36,210 nucleotides of DNA from Clostridia bacterium (GCA_017435665.1 JAFSEP010000002.1:1-36210); one strand, 5' to 3'; positions 15,627-24,751 are shown, counted from the first letter of the stretch. Made by a program: numbers and translations. The notes: generated by a model not told the origin, from the letters alone.

Positions 15627-18263
15627 TTATTTAAGCATTGACTTTACTATCTCAACAGCCTGCTCAACTGCTGAGGGCAGCTTTTCGATTTCCTTTGCAC
15701 CTGCCATTGCGCTGTCGGGCTTGCCGCCGCCTGAGCCCCCTGCAAGCTTTGCAGTTTCTCTTGCAATATTTCCTGCGTGTGCGCCCTTTGCAACTGCATC
15801 CTTACCGCAGACAACGCAGATATTACCTGAGCCCTTAGCCTTCTGCACGCCTGCAATAACGCCGATATAATCGTCGCCCTTGCTCTTGAACATATCGCAC
15901 ATCTTACGAAGCTCATCGGGTGTTGTGTCGTCAATGAAGGCTGTCACTATCTTCACACCGTCAACCTCTGTTGCATTGTCGAGAAGCGACTGTGTCTTTA
16001 TATTTGCAATAACTGCGCTGAGCTTTTCGATTTCCTTATCCTTGCTTCTCAGCTCATTTGCAACAGCCGTTGCCTTGTTTTCAAGGTCAGCCGGATTTGC
16101 AACCTTGAGAGTTGCGGCAACGTTTCTGATAACCGAAATGTTTTTATTGATATATTCAAGCACATTTGCGCCTGTAATACCCTCAATTCTTCTTACGCCA
16201 GCTGCAACTGAGGACTCGGAAATAATCTTGAACAGACCGATTTCACCTGTTGAATCAACGTGTGTACCGCCGCAGAGCTCTGTGGAGAACTCTCCTGCCT
16301 TAACAACTCTTACAACGTCACCGTATTTTTCTCCGAAGAGAGCCATAGCACCCATTTTCTTTGCTTCCTCAATGGGCATTTCCATCTTGTCAACCTTAAC
16401 GGCTGAAAGGATTTCTCTGTTTACAAGCTCTTCAACCTGTTTAAGCTCATCACCGGTAAGGGCTGAGAAATGAGTAAAGTCAAAGCGTACTACGTTTGAG
16501 TCAACAAGCTGACCTGCTTGCTCAACGTGACTGCCGAGCACCTGACGCAGAGCTGCCTGAAGAAGATGTGCAGAGGTATGGTTTCTCATAGTAGCCCTTC
16601 TGGTTTCTTCATCATAAGAAGCAACAGCCTTATCTCCTACCTTCACGCCGTCAACGGTAAGTGTTCCGTGATGAAGGATAACACCTTCGGGAGTCTTTGT
16701 GGTCTTTGCAACCTCGAAAACAGCCCCGCCTATTGTGATAATACCCTTGTCGCCTACCTGACCGCCGCCTTCGGCATAGAAGGAGCTTCTGTCAAGAACA
16801 ACGATTGCATCCTCGCCGCAGCCTACGCAGTCCTTTCTCTCACCCTCAGAAACAAGTGCAAGAACGGTTGCTTCAACGTTATTCTCCGTATATCCGAGGA
16901 ATTCCGTTGCGGCAATATCCTTAAAGGATACGCCTGAACTTCTCCAGTCTGTATCGGCGGCATCTCTCTTGGCATTCTTTGCCTTGAGTCTTGCTTCCTC
17001 AACCAGCTTTCTGAAGCCTTCTTCGTCAACTGTCATATTCTTTTCTTCTGCAATTTCCTTTGTAAGGTCAATGGGGAAGCCGTAGGTATCCTGAAGCTTG
17101 AAGGCATCCTCGCCCGAAAGCACGTTGCTCTGAGTTTTAGCCATCATCTCGTTAAGGAGACCGAGACCTGAGTCAATAGTCTTATAGAAGCTTTCTTCCT
17201 CCATTGAAATAACGTTCTTTATATAATCCTTCTTTTCAACAAGTGCGGGATATGCGTTTGCATTTTCGGCAATAACCGTATCGCATACTTCTGCAAGGAA
17301 GGGTCTGTCAATGCCGATAAGTCTGCCGTGTCTTGCGGCTCTGCGGAGAAGTCGGCGAAGAACATAGCCTCTGCCGCTGTTTGAGGGCATAACACCGTCA
17401 CCGACCATAAAGGTTGTGCTTCTGATGTGGTCGGTAATAACTCGCAGGGAGATATCCTTCTTTTCGTCATCGTGATAATTGATGCCTGCAATTTCAATAA
17501 TGTGCTTCATTATGTTGCGCACCGTGTCAACCTCGAAAAGATTGTCAACATCCTGCATAACGCAGGCAAGTCTTTCAAGACCCATACCTGTATCAATATT
17601 GGGGTGTGCAAGTCTTGTATAGTTATTGTTACCGTCGTTTTCAAACTGAGTGAAAACAAGGTTCCATACCTCGATAAATCTGTCACACTCACAGCCTACC
17701 TTACAATCGGGACTGCCGCAGCCCTTTGAGGGGCCTCTGTCAAAGTAAATCTCAGAGCAGGGTCCGCAGGGACCTGCACCGTGCTCCCAGAAGTTATCCT
17801 CCTTGCCGAAGCGAACCATATGTGACGGGTCAACACCCACCTCTTTTGTCCAGATATCGTAAGCCTCGTCATCCTCAAGATAAACGCTGACGTAAAGCAA
17901 TTCCTCGGGAATTTCGAGAACCTTTGTAAAGAATTCCCAAGCCCATGCCGTTGCCTCACGCTTGAAGTAATCACCGAAGGAGAAGTTACCGAGCATTTCA
18001 AAATATGTGCCGTGACGGGCAGTTTTGCCTACGTTTTCAATGTCCGGTGTACGGATACATTTCTGACAGGTTGTAACCCTCTTTGCAGGAGGTGTTACCT
18101 CACCTGTAAAATATTTTTTCATCGGTGTCATACCTGCGTTTATAAGCAGAATACTCTTGTCACCCTGAGGAACAAGAGAGAAGCTGGGTAAGCGCAGATG
18201 CTCCTTGCTCTCGAAGAACTCGAGATACTTTTCACGAATTTCGTTAAGACCTGTCCACTGCAT
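15627..18263 (-). CDS. alaS: Alanyl-tRNA synthetase
   Basis: AlaS charges tRNA-Ala and edits mischarged Ser/Gly. It opens MQWTGLNEIREKYLEFFESK with the class II catalytic core (RHGTYFEMLGNFSFGDYFK, and DTGMGLERLACVMQ). The editing domain holds HTSAHLLQAAL and the zinc/editing motif CGGTHVDSTGEIG, and the C-Ala domain ends the protein. With ATG at 18263 it has 878 residues, normal for the family. That start has AAAGGA eight bases upstream; starts at 18269 and 18284 are too close to or upstream of that site. A Cys-rich insertion near residue 190 (DRGPSKGCGSPDCKVGCECDR) is usual for AlaS. It is first in a run that reaches ispF and is preceded by a T-box leader. Confidence 0.98.
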   Translation of the reverse strand: MQWTGLNEIREKYLEFFESKEHLRLPSFSLVPQGDKSILLINAGMTPMKKYFTGEVTPPAKRVTTCQKCIRTPDIENVGKTARHGTYFEMLGNFSFGDYFKREATAWAWEFFTKVLEIPEELLYVSVYLEDDEAYDIWTKEVGVDPSHMVRFGKEDNFWEHGAGPCGPCSEIYFDRGPSKGCGSPDCKVGCECDRFIEVWNLVFTQFENDGNNNYTRLAHPNIDTGMGLERLACVMQDVDNLFEVDTVRNIMKHIIEIAGINYHDDEKKDISLRVITDHIRSTTFMVGDGVMPSNSGRGYVLRRLLRRAARHGRLIGIDRPFLAEVCDTVIAENANAYPALVEKKDYIKNVISMEEESFYKTIDSGLGLLNEMMAKTQSNVLSGEDAFKLQDTYGFPIDLTKEIAEEKNMTVDEEGFRKLVEEARLKAKNAKRDAADTDWRSSGVSFKDIAATEFLGYTENNVEATVLALVSEGERKDCVGCGEDAIVVLDRSSFYAEGGGQVGDKGIITIGGAVFEVAKTTKTPEGVILHHGTLTVDGVKVGDKAVASYDEETRRATMRNHTSAHLLQAALRQVLGSHVEQAGQLVDSNVVRFDFTHFSALTGDELKQVEELVNREILSAVKVDKMEMPIEEAKKMGAMALFGEKYGDVVRVVKAGEFSTELCGGTHVDSTGEIGLFKIISESSVAAGVRRIEGITGANVLEYINKNISVIRNVAATLKVANPADLENKATAVANELRSKDKEIEKLSAVIANIKTQSLLDNATEVDGVKIVTAFIDDTTPDELRKMCDMFKSKGDDYIGVIAGVQKAKGSGNICVVCGKDAVAKGAHAGNIARETAKLAGGSGGGKPDSAMAGAKEIEKLPSAVEQAVEIVKSMLK

Positions 18264-18517
18264 AATCATTTTCCTTTCAAACAAAAATAGATGCTTCTAC
18301 ACAATCGCATGGGACGAATTTCTCCGTGGTACCACCCAAATTGTGCAAACGCACCTCTTGATTTTCTTTATCGCAGAATTACGCCGTCCTTTCGGACAGT
18401 TGCTCGGGAGCAGCATAAGGGAGCCTTTCATTGCAAAGCATTTCAGCCGATGTGCCTTGCTCTCTTTTATGGGGATTTCCGTTAATTCTCCGTCAAAGCA
18501 TTGAATATTAAGCTAAC
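18264..18517 (-). promoter_or_regulatory. T-box leader (tRNA-Ala-sensing riboswitch) of alaS
   Basis: The minus-strand leader contains the T-box core GGGTGGTACCACGG (18324-18337), which pairs with the acceptor end of uncharged tRNA. Upstream are an AGAGAGC segment and a GGCTGAAATGC segment that resemble the conserved AG bulge and distal loop of stem I. A GCTGCT run near 18410 could hold the alanine specifier codon; I could not fold the RNA to confirm this. Competing pairs (CACAAT with ATTGTG, then TTGGG with CCC) precede TCTATTTTTGTTT, the likely terminator. Alanine specificity rests mainly on the downstream gene. Confidence 0.88.
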
Positions 18518-18523
18518 AGTTTT

Positions 18524-18552
18524 ATTTTACTCTCTTTTATATAGGTTGTCAA
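18524..18552 (-). promoter_or_regulatory. Promoter of the alaS T-box transcript
   Basis: On the minus strand a perfect TTGACA (18547-18552) is followed after 17 bp by TAAAAT (18524-18529), placing the transcript start near 18517. Confidence 0.85.
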
Positions 18553-18658
18553 TAGTAATTTCCTTCTGTAAGGCAATTATTCCCCTTGACTTTTCCACAT
18601 TTCCCTTTGTTTTTTCCTGTGTTTTCTGCGCTTGCGCTCTATCTTAGTTATTGATGTA

Positions 18659-18701
18659 TAAGTATTTTATATTTAAGTATTTTATTATCTAAGTATTTTA
18701 T
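18659..18701. repeat. AT-rich tandem repeat, three TAAGTATTTTAT units
   Basis: TAAGTATTTTAT occurs at 18659-18670, 18674-18685 and 18690-18701, a period of about 16 bp. The stretch is almost pure A/T and lies beside a 15-bp repeat and DnaA-box-like sites. Confidence 0.85.
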
Positions 18702-18705
18702 TGTG

Positions 18706-18765
18706 TCCGATTTCCCGTCATCGGAAATCCCGTCGTCGGAAATCCCGTCATCGGAAAATCGGTCA
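18706..18765. repeat. 15-bp tandem repeat, TCGGAAATCCCGTCA type
   Basis: Units run at 18706-18720 (TCCGATTTCCCGTCA), 18721-18735 (TCGGAAATCCCGTCG), 18736-18750 (TCGGAAATCCCGTCA) and a degenerate fourth from 18751. CCGATTTCC at the start and GGAAAATCGG at the end can pair imperfectly. The period is a multiple of three and gives a short Ser/Glu/Ile-Pro frame, but no ribosome site or longer gene supports translation. Confidence 0.85.
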
Positions 18766-18824
18766 ACGGCTTACATCCGTTCATACACTTTTGCTATAAG
18801 TTTTCCTATGGGTTTTGCTATAAG

Positions 18825-18895
18825 TTATTCACAAAAGGGAAGAATTTTCCACATAGCTTATAAACGGGTTTTCCACAGGTTACAAGTTATCCACA
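18825..18895 (+). other. Cluster of DnaA-box-like nonamers
   Basis: Four nonamers face the same way: TTATTCACA (18825-18833), TTTTCCACA (18845-18853), TTTTCCACA (18869-18877) and TTATCCACA (18887-18895). The first and last match the DnaA-box consensus TTATNCACA; the middle two differ by one base. A fifth TTTTCCACA is at 18591-18599. Two direct copies of TTTTGCTATAAGTT (18789-18802, 18813-18826) lead into the cluster. The last box lies in the 3' end of the acetyltransferase gene. No dnaA, dnaN or rpmH gene is in the window, so an origin is not implied; a DnaA-binding regulatory or titration site is possible. Confidence 0.55.
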
Positions 18896-19446
18896 AACGG
18901 CTTCAACGGGTCGGGATTTTCCCTGTGCTCATTTATGATTTTCTCCATGCAGGCTGAGTTATACCATCTGCCGAATTTGTATCCACACTTATGAAGCTCG
19001 CCCACAAGACGGAAGCCCATTGCCTTATGGAAGTTCACGCTGTTTCGTGTGAGGTATTCATCATCCTCCTCAGGACAGGAAACACGGGCAATCATATTTG
19101 TGATACCCATTTCCCTGAGAGCGTCTTCAAGGGTGTTATAGAGAATTTTACCTATCCCCTGTCCACGCAAATCCTTGCGGACATAGACCGAGGTTTCAAC
19201 GCTGTAACAATAAGCTGCTCTGCCCACAAACGCTCCCGCATAGGCATAGCCCACGGGTACACCGTCAATTTCCGCAACGAAATAGGGATACTTTTTCAAC
19301 GTATTCTCTATCCTTCCCCTGAATTCATCAAGGGAAGGCACATCAATCTCAAATGTGATTGCGGTATTCAGCACATAGTAAGAATAGATTTCAAGGAGCC
19401 TTTCCGCATCCTCGGGGCGGGCAGCTCTTATTTTCAGATTATCCAT
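18880..19446 (-). CDS. GNAT N-acetyltransferase, phosphinothricin acetyltransferase-like
   Basis: This is a 188-residue acetyl-CoA-dependent acetyltransferase. The N-terminal IRAARPEDAERLLEIYSYYV, ETSVYVRKDLRGQGIGKILY (acetyl-CoA pyrophosphate loop RGQGIG) and NFHKAMGFRLVGELHKCGYKFGRW are typical of the Pat/Bar-like branch, whose members acetylate small amines such as amino-acid analogues. The start is taken at ATG 19446, which has GAGGA upstream; an ATG at 19458 overlaps the uvrA stop. It is the last gene of the uvrB-uvrA run. Its substrate is unknown, and the Pat resemblance does not prove herbicide or methionine-analogue activity. Confidence 0.88.
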   Translation of the reverse strand: MDNLKIRAARPEDAERLLEIYSYYVLNTAITFEIDVPSLDEFRGRIENTLKKYPYFVAEIDGVPVGYAYAGAFVGRAAYCYSVETSVYVRKDLRGQGIGKILYNTLEDALREMGITNMIARVSCPEEDDEYLTRNSVNFHKAMGFRLVGELHKCGYKFGRWYNSACMEKIINEHRENPDPLKPFVDNL

Positions 19447-19454
19447 TTTCTTCC

Positions 19455-22286
19455 TCATTTCAGCAGCCTTTTAAGATACTGACCGGTGTATGATTCCTTT
19501 ATTTCTGCCACCTCCTCGGGTGTACCCTCAGCGACGATAAAGCCGCCCTTGTCACCGCCCTCGGGGCCTAAGTCAATAATATGGTCGGCAGTCTTGATAA
19601 CATCAAGATTATGCTCAATAACAACTATGCTGTTTCCTGCATCAACGAGCTTCTGCAAAACATTTATCAGCCTGTGTACGTCTGCTGTGTGCAGACCTGT
19701 TGTGGGTTCATCAAGGACATAGATCGTTCTGCCTGTTGACCTCTTTGAAAGCTCTGTTGAGAGCTTCACACGCTGAGCCTCACCACCTGAAAGAGTGGTT
19801 GCAGGCTGACCGATTTTAACATAGCCCAGACCTACCTCATAGAGGGTTTTCAGCTTTTTATGGATTTTAGGTATGGCGCTGAAGAAGTTCATACCCTCCT
19901 CAACGGTCATTTCAAGCACGTCGTAAATTGATTTACCCTTATACTTTACGCTGAGGGTTTCGCTGTTATATCTTGCTCCTCCGCACACCTCGCAGGGCAC
20001 GTAAACATCGGCAAGGAAGTGCATTTTGATTTTCAGAATACCGTCACCCTGACAGGCCTCGCATCTGCCACCCTTCACGTTGAAGGAAAATCTGCCTGCA
20101 GTATAGCCCTTCATCTTGGCATCCTGAGTTGAAGCAAAGAGGGCACGGATATCGTCAAACACACCCGTATATGTGGCAGGGTTTGAACGGGGCGTTCTGC
20201 CTATGGGAGACTGGTCAATATTGATAACCTTATCAAGATGCTCAAGGCCCAGCATTTCATCAAAATTGCCCGACACCTTTCTTGAACGGTTCAGCTTGTT
20301 TGAAAGCTCCTTAAAGAGAATTTCATTCACAAGCGAAGACTTGCCTGAGCCCGAAACACCTGTTACACAAACAAACTTTCCGAGAGGAATTTTCACGTTG
20401 ATATTTTTAAGGTTGTTCTGCTTTGCCCCGGTTATTTCAAGGAATTTGCCGTTACCCTCACGTCTTTTTTCGGGTACGGGAATCTGCTTTCTTCCGCTGA
20501 GATACTGTCCCGTGACGGATTTTTCGCAGTTTTTGATATCTTCTACGCTGCCTGCACAGACAATTTCGCCGCCGTGGATACCTGCACCGGGGCCGATATC
20601 GACGATATAGTCAGCGGCATACATTGTGTCCTCATCGTGCTCAACAACAATAAGTGTGTTGCCGATATCCCTGAGATGCTTCAATGTTTCAAGAAGCCTT
20701 GCGTTATCCTTCTGATGCAGACCGATGCTGGGCTCGTCGAGAATATAAAGAACGCCCATAAGGGATGAGCCTATCTGCGTTGCAAGACGTATTCTCTGAC
20801 TTTCACCTCCCGAAAGAGTGCCTGATGAACGGGAAAGTGAAAGATAGTTAAGACCGACGCTGTTAAGGAAATTCAGCCTTTCCTTGATTTCCTTGATAAT
20901 GGGCTTGGCAATTATCCTTTCAGTCGGAGTGAGCTTATCCTCAAGAGATGAAACAAAGTCATATTCCTCAGCTATGGACATACGGCAGACCTCGTCTATA
21001 TTCTTTCCGCCGACGGTTACGCTGAGAGCCTCCTTATTGAGCCTTGCACCGTGACAGTCGTGACATTCATTGACAACCATAAGGGATTCAAGCTCTGCCT
21101 TTGAAATTTCGCTTGTTGTTTCCTTATAGCGTCTGTCAAGGTTATTTATGATACCCTCAAAGGCAGTTTCATAGATTCCGCCGCCGAAGGAGGTAAGTCT
21201 CTTCATCTTCATCTTTTCACCCTTTGTGCCGTAAAGAATAGCATCAATGGCTTCATCGGGCAGGTCGCCCATAGGTGTATCAAGAGAGAAGCCGTATTTA
21301 TCGGCAAGTCCCTGATAATACATATTTGCAATAGTGCCGCCGTCGGTTTTTTGCCAGCCGAAAGCCTTGATTGCCCCCTGATTTATGGAAAGACGCCAAT
21401 CGGGAATAATAAGCTGAGGGCTGAATTCCATATATACACCAAGACCCGAACAGGTCTTGCAGGCACCGAAGGGGTTATTGAAGGAGAAAAGCCGAGGTGA
21501 AATCTCACCGATGCTCACACCGTGGTCGGGACAGGAATAGTTCTGTGAATAGAGCTGTTCTTCGCCTCCGATAACATCAACGCTGACAAGGCCTTCAGCC
21601 AGCTTCAATGCAGTTTCAACGGAGTCAACCACTCTTGATCGTATTTCATCCTTCATTACAAGACGGTCAACAATAACCTCAATATTGTGCTTTTTATTCT
21701 TATCAAGCTTAATTTGCTCACTTAAATCATAGATGCTTCCGTCAACACGGACACGGACAAAGCCTGATTTCTTGATATCTGCAAGCTCCTTGACGTATTC
21801 GCCCTTTCTGCCTCTTACAACGGGGGCAAGAATCTGCAGCTTTGTGCCTGCTTCAAGGGTCATTATGCGGTTTACGATATCGTCAACGGTCTGTCTTTTT
21901 ATCTCTCTGCCGCAGACGGGACAGTGAGGTATTCCTGCACGGGCATAAAGCAGACGGAAATAGTCATAGATTTCCGTAATAGTACCAACGGTTGAACGGG
22001 GGTTCTTTGAGGTTGTTTTCTGGTCAATGGATATGGCGGGAGAAATGCCCTCAATGCTGTCAAGGTCAGGCTTTTCCATCTGACCTAAAAACTGACGGGC
22101 ATAGGATGACAGAGATTCAACATATCTTCTCTGTCCCTCGGCATATATGGTATCAAAGGCAAGTGAGGATTTTCCCGAGCCTGAAAGTCCCGTGAAAACC
22201 ACAAACTTATCCCTTGGTATTTTAAGGTCGATATTTTTAAGGTTGTGCTCTCTTGCACCCCTTACGATAATTTCTTTCTGTGACAT
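19455..22286 (-). CDS. uvrA: Excinuclease ABC subunit A
   Basis: UvrA is the damage-recognition ATPase of nucleotide excision repair; it loads UvrB on lesions. The 943-residue protein has two ABC modules with Walker [15 protein letters not shown] (from residue 33) and [17 protein letters not shown] signatures [14 protein letters not shown] and [14 protein letters not shown], and zinc-binding CPVC and [13 protein letters not shown] segments. Full length and normal. ATG at 22286 has AAGAAGG upstream. It follows uvrB by 42 bp, a gap filled by a palindrome-bounded repeat, and precedes an acetyltransferase gene in the same run. Confidence 0.98.
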   Translation of the reverse strand: MSQKEIIVRGAREHNLKNIDLKIPRDKFVVFTGLSGSGKSSLAFDTIYAEGQRRYVESLSSYARQFLGQMEKPDLDSIEGISPAISIDQKTTSKNPRSTVGTITEIYDYFRLLYARAGIPHCPVCGREIKRQTVDDIVNRIMTLEAGTKLQILAPVVRGRKGEYVKELADIKKSGFVRVRVDGSIYDLSEQIKLDKNKKHNIEVIVDRLVMKDEIRSRVVDSVETALKLAEGLVSVDVIGGEEQLYSQNYSCPDHGVSIGEISPRLFSFNNPFGACKTCSGLGVYMEFSPQLIIPDWRLSINQGAIKAFGWQKTDGGTIANMYYQGLADKYGFSLDTPMGDLPDEAIDAILYGTKGEKMKMKRLTSFGGGIYETAFEGIINNLDRRYKETTSEISKAELESLMVVNECHDCHGARLNKEALSVTVGGKNIDEVCRMSIAEEYDFVSSLEDKLTPTERIIAKPIIKEIKERLNFLNSVGLNYLSLSRSSGTLSGGESQRIRLATQIGSSLMGVLYILDEPSIGLHQKDNARLLETLKHLRDIGNTLIVVEHDEDTMYAADYIVDIGPGAGIHGGEIVCAGSVEDIKNCEKSVTGQYLSGRKQIPVPEKRREGNGKFLEITGAKQNNLKNINVKIPLGKFVCVTGVSGSGKSSLVNEILFKELSNKLNRSRKVSGNFDEMLGLEHLDKVINIDQSPIGRTPRSNPATYTGVFDDIRALFASTQDAKMKGYTAGRFSFNVKGGRCEACQGDGILKIKMHFLADVYVPCEVCGGARYNSETLSVKYKGKSIYDVLEMTVEEGMNFFSAIPKIHKKLKTLYEVGLGYVKIGQPATTLSGGEAQRVKLSTELSKRSTGRTIYVLDEPTTGLHTADVHRLINVLQKLVDAGNSIVVIEHNLDVIKTADHIIDLGPEGGDKGGFIVAEGTPEEVAEIKESYTGQYLKRLLK

Positions 22287-22300
22287 AGCTTACCTTCTTT

Positions 22301-22337
22301 TTAAGGTGGCGAGTATAATCCGAGACCGTCACCTTAA
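22301..22337. repeat. Palindrome-bounded short repeat in the uvrB-uvrA junction
   Basis: TTAAGGTG (22301-22308) and CACCTTAA (22330-22337) flank a 21-base interior. The 22 bases at 22302-22323 are identical to 36070-36091, in the same orientation. The uvrB stop codon lies in the right arm. It could serve as a weak intercistronic hairpin, but there is no U-run after it toward uvrA. Confidence 0.75.
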
Positions 22338-24281
22338 TTTTTCTATTCTGTCTCTCAGGTATGCCGCATACTCAAACTCAAGCAGCTTTGCGGCAGCCTT
22401 CATTTCCTTTGTGAGCTTCACAATAAGCTCTTCTCTTTCCTTCTTTGAAAGGTTCTTTTCGTCCTTCTGCACGTCCTCGTGAGTGGAAATTTCAAGGATA
22501 TCGTAAACATCCTTCCTGATTGTCTGAGGAACAATTCCGTTTTCCTCGTTATACCTCATCTGTATCTGACGGCGGCGGTAGGTTTCATTTATGGCTCTTT
22601 CCATAGAGGGAGTGACCTCATCGGCATACATAATAACCTGACCCTCAGCGTTTCGTGCGGCACGTCCGATTGTCTGCACAAGGGATGTTTCCGAGCGCAA
22701 AAAGCCCTCCTTATCCGCATCAAGAATTGCCACAAGGGAAACCTCGGGGATATCAAGACCCTCACGCAGAAGGTTGATGCCCACAAGCACGTCAAATTTG
22801 CCCAGACGAAGATCACGGATAATCTCCATTCTTTCCATTGTGTCAATATCATAATGCATATATCTGACCTTGATATCAAGGTTTTCCATATAGGCGGTAA
22901 GGTCCTCTGCCATCTTCTTTGTCAGAGTGGTGACAAGCACTCTTTCCCCCTTCCCGGCACGGACATTTATCTCTGAAACAAGGTCGTCTATCTGCCCCTG
23001 TGTGGGCTTGACTATAACCTCGGGGTCAAGAAGTCCCGTGGGTCTGATAACCTGTTCAACTATATTTGCGCTTTTTTCCTTTTCAAAGGGACCGGGTGTT
23101 GCGCTGACAAAGACCTTCTGATGCACCTTGTCATAAAACTCATCAAACTGCAGAGGTCTGTTATCATAGGCAGAGGGCAGTCTGAAGCCGAATTCAATAA
23201 GGTTGTCCTTTCTCGCCTTGTCCCCTGCAAACATAGCTCTGACCTGAGGGAGAGTTACGTGGGATTCATCAACGAAAAGCACAAAGTCATCGGGGAAATA
23301 GTCAATAAGCGTAAAGGGAGGCTCTCCTGCCCTTCTGCCCGACATTATCCTTGAATAGTTTTCTATTCCCTTGCAGAAGCCCGTTTCCCTGAGCATTTCC
23401 ATATCGTATATTGTTCTCTGCTTTATTCTTTCTGCCTCCAGAAGCTTACCCTGAGAAATGAATTCGTTGTATCTTTCTTCCATTTCGGTTTTGATTTCCT
23501 CAATGGCTCTCTCCATTTTATCGGGAGCTACAACGTAATGGGAAGCAGGATAGATTGCAACGTGTGAAAGTGTACCCTTTACGTCACCCGTAAGAGCGTT
23601 GATTTCGCATATACGGTCAACCTCGTCACCGAAGAATTCAACACGGATAGCGTTATCGTTTGAATAAACGGGGAAGATTTCAACGGTGTCACCCCTGACC
23701 CTGAACTTATTTCTTGTGAAATTTATATCGTTTCTGTCATACTGGATTTCGACCAGCTTTTCAATCAGCTCTTCACGGCTTTTCTCCATACCCTGTCTGA
23801 GAGAAATAACCATACTTCTGTAATCAATGGGGTCGCCCAGAGAATAGATGCAGGACACACTTGCCACGATGATGACGTCTCTGCGCTCGGAAAGAGCCGA
23901 GGTTGCAGAGTGACGGAGCTTATCGATTTCATCGTTTATGGCAGAGTCCTTCTCTATATAAGTATCTGTATGGGGAATATATGCTTCGGGCTGATAGTAA
24001 TCGTAGTAGGAAACAAAATACTCCACAGCATTTTCGGGGAAGAACTCCTTGAACTCGGAGCAAAGCTGAGCCGCAAGGGTTTTATTGTGAGCGAGAACAA
24101 GTGTGGGACGGTTGAGACGGGCAATTACGTTTGCCATAGTGAAGGTTTTACCTGAGCCGGTGACACCGAGAAGTGTCTGCTCCTGATATCCCTTTTCAAT
24201 GCCTTCAACAAGGCTGTCGATAGCCTGAGGCTGATCCCCTGTGGGGTTGAATTTTGAGTGTAAGATGAATTTATCCAACAC
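22329..24281 (-). CDS. uvrB: Excinuclease ABC subunit B
   Basis: UvrB is the helicase-like subunit that verifies damage and recruits UvrC. The 650-residue protein has Walker [15 protein letters not shown] (about 39-52), the beta-hairpin region [23 protein letters not shown], the DESH box ([13 protein letters not shown]), helicase motif [14 protein letters not shown] and a C-terminal UVR domain ending [17 protein letters not shown]. The start is a GTG at 24281 with AAAGGAG seven bases upstream. It follows the 61-residue gene by 37 bp under an SOS-like promoter. Confidence 0.98.
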   Translation of the reverse strand: MLDKFILHSKFNPTGDQPQAIDSLVEGIEKGYQEQTLLGVTGSGKTFTMANVIARLNRPTLVLAHNKTLAAQLCSEFKEFFPENAVEYFVSYYDYYQPEAYIPHTDTYIEKDSAINDEIDKLRHSATSALSERRDVIIVASVSCIYSLGDPIDYRSMVISLRQGMEKSREELIEKLVEIQYDRNDINFTRNKFRVRGDTVEIFPVYSNDNAIRVEFFGDEVDRICEINALTGDVKGTLSHVAIYPASHYVVAPDKMERAIEEIKTEMEERYNEFISQGKLLEAERIKQRTIYDMEMLRETGFCKGIENYSRIMSGRRAGEPPFTLIDYFPDDFVLFVDESHVTLPQVRAMFAGDKARKDNLIEFGFRLPSAYDNRPLQFDEFYDKVHQKVFVSATPGPFEKEKSANIVEQVIRPTGLLDPEVIVKPTQGQIDDLVSEINVRAGKGERVLVTTLTKKMAEDLTAYMENLDIKVRYMHYDIDTMERMEIIRDLRLGKFDVLVGINLLREGLDIPEVSLVAILDADKEGFLRSETSLVQTIGRAARNAEGQVIMYADEVTPSMERAINETYRRRQIQMRYNEENGIVPQTIRKDVYDILEISTHEDVQKDEKNLSKKEREELIVKLTKEMKAAAKLLEFEYAAYLRDRIEKLR

Positions 24282-24318
24282 GGTCTCGCTCCTTTCTGTT
24301 TGTAATAAATTTGTTTAA

Positions 24319-24504
24319 TCAGTCTTCATCATCTGCAAACATCAGATATTCCCAAGCCCTGCCTGCAAGACGTCGGCGTGTTTCCGTTTCCTTTTCTGTG
24401 GGGATTTCGCTTTCTTTTCCTGCAATACCGTCAACAAGGTGATTGATAAGCTTGTCGGTTTCAGAAAATCCTGGAGCTTTTTCTTTATCATTAACAAGTT
24501 CCAT
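24319..24504 (-). CDS. Small protein of unknown function leading the uvrB-uvrA operon
   Basis: This is a 61-residue acidic soluble protein that I cannot assign to a family. It has no signal peptide, membrane segment or cysteine. The middle is charged and polar, and the C-terminus RRRLAGRAWEYLMFADDED combines a basic helix with an acidic end. The ATG at 24504 has a very strong GGGGG site six to seven bases upstream. The gene sits between an SOS-like promoter and uvrB. That position makes it a probable DNA-damage-induced gene; any role in repair is an inference. Confidence 0.75.
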   Translation of the reverse strand: MELVNDKEKAPGFSETDKLINHLVDGIAGKESEIPTEKETETRRRLAGRAWEYLMFADDED

Positions 24505-24530
24505 TTAAATTCCCCCTTTTTATCCGCTAC

Positions 24531-24559
24531 ATTATACACCAAATAATTTTAAATGTAAA
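24531..24559 (-). promoter_or_regulatory. Promoter of the small gene-uvrB-uvrA operon
   Basis: On the minus strand, TTTACA (24554-24559) and TATAAT (24531-24536) are 17 bp apart, followed by the GGGGG ribosome site of the 61-residue gene. Confidence 0.8.
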
Positions 24560-24566
24560 TAGTTAT

Positions 24567-24580
24567 CGAACATTTGTTTT
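24567..24580 (+). promoter_or_regulatory. Candidate LexA (SOS) box upstream of the uvr operon
   Basis: CGAACATTTGTTTT fits the Gram-positive LexA consensus CGAACRNRYGTTYC at 12 of 14 positions. It lies eight bases upstream of the -35 box of a uvrB-uvrA operon, the classic SOS target. Confidence 0.6.
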
Positions 24581-24610
24581 ACTGTTTTGTCGTTTTGAAA
24601 GCCCCTTCCA

Positions 24611-24703
24611 CCGCAAGCGGCCCCCCTTCCCCTGAAGGTGCAGGCATACGGCTCCCTCCCTGAGGGAGCTGGCAAAATCGGATTGCGATTTTGACTGAGG
24701 GAG
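24611..24703. repeat. REP-like array of hairpins
   Basis: Consecutive perfect inverted repeats occur: CCGC/GCGG (24611-24620), GCTCCCTC/GAGGGAGC (24651-24658 with 24662-24669) and CAAAATCG/CGATTTTG (24673-24680 with 24686-24693). A final GAGGGAG (24697-24703) can re-pair with CTCCCTC. From memory, similar 'ctccctc...ctgagggag' palindromes are scattered in gut Clostridia intergenic regions. It carries no open frame. Confidence 0.7.
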
Positions 24704-24751
24704 TAAATTCTGCATTCTGCAAAGTTCCTTCTCAGATTTTCATTAAACCTC

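Noticed and set aside
18659-18765. Possible CRISPR array
   Set aside because: Units are contiguous tandem repeats of 12-16 bp without unique spacers, and no cas gene is in the window.
18825-18895. Chromosomal origin of replication
   Set aside because: Only the box cluster and AT repeats support it; dnaA, dnaN and rpmH are absent and there is no strand switch of genes. Kept as a DnaA-box-like cluster only.
18703-18957. Plus-strand frame with SSEIPSSEIPSSE repeats
   Set aside because: It is the translation of the 15-bp tandem repeat followed by the antisense of the acetyltransferase gene; no ribosome site and no conserved domain.
22301-22337. Rho-independent terminator between uvrB and uvrA
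   Set aside because: The arms pair over only eight bases with a long interior and no T-run follows on the minus strand, so it is described as a repeat instead.
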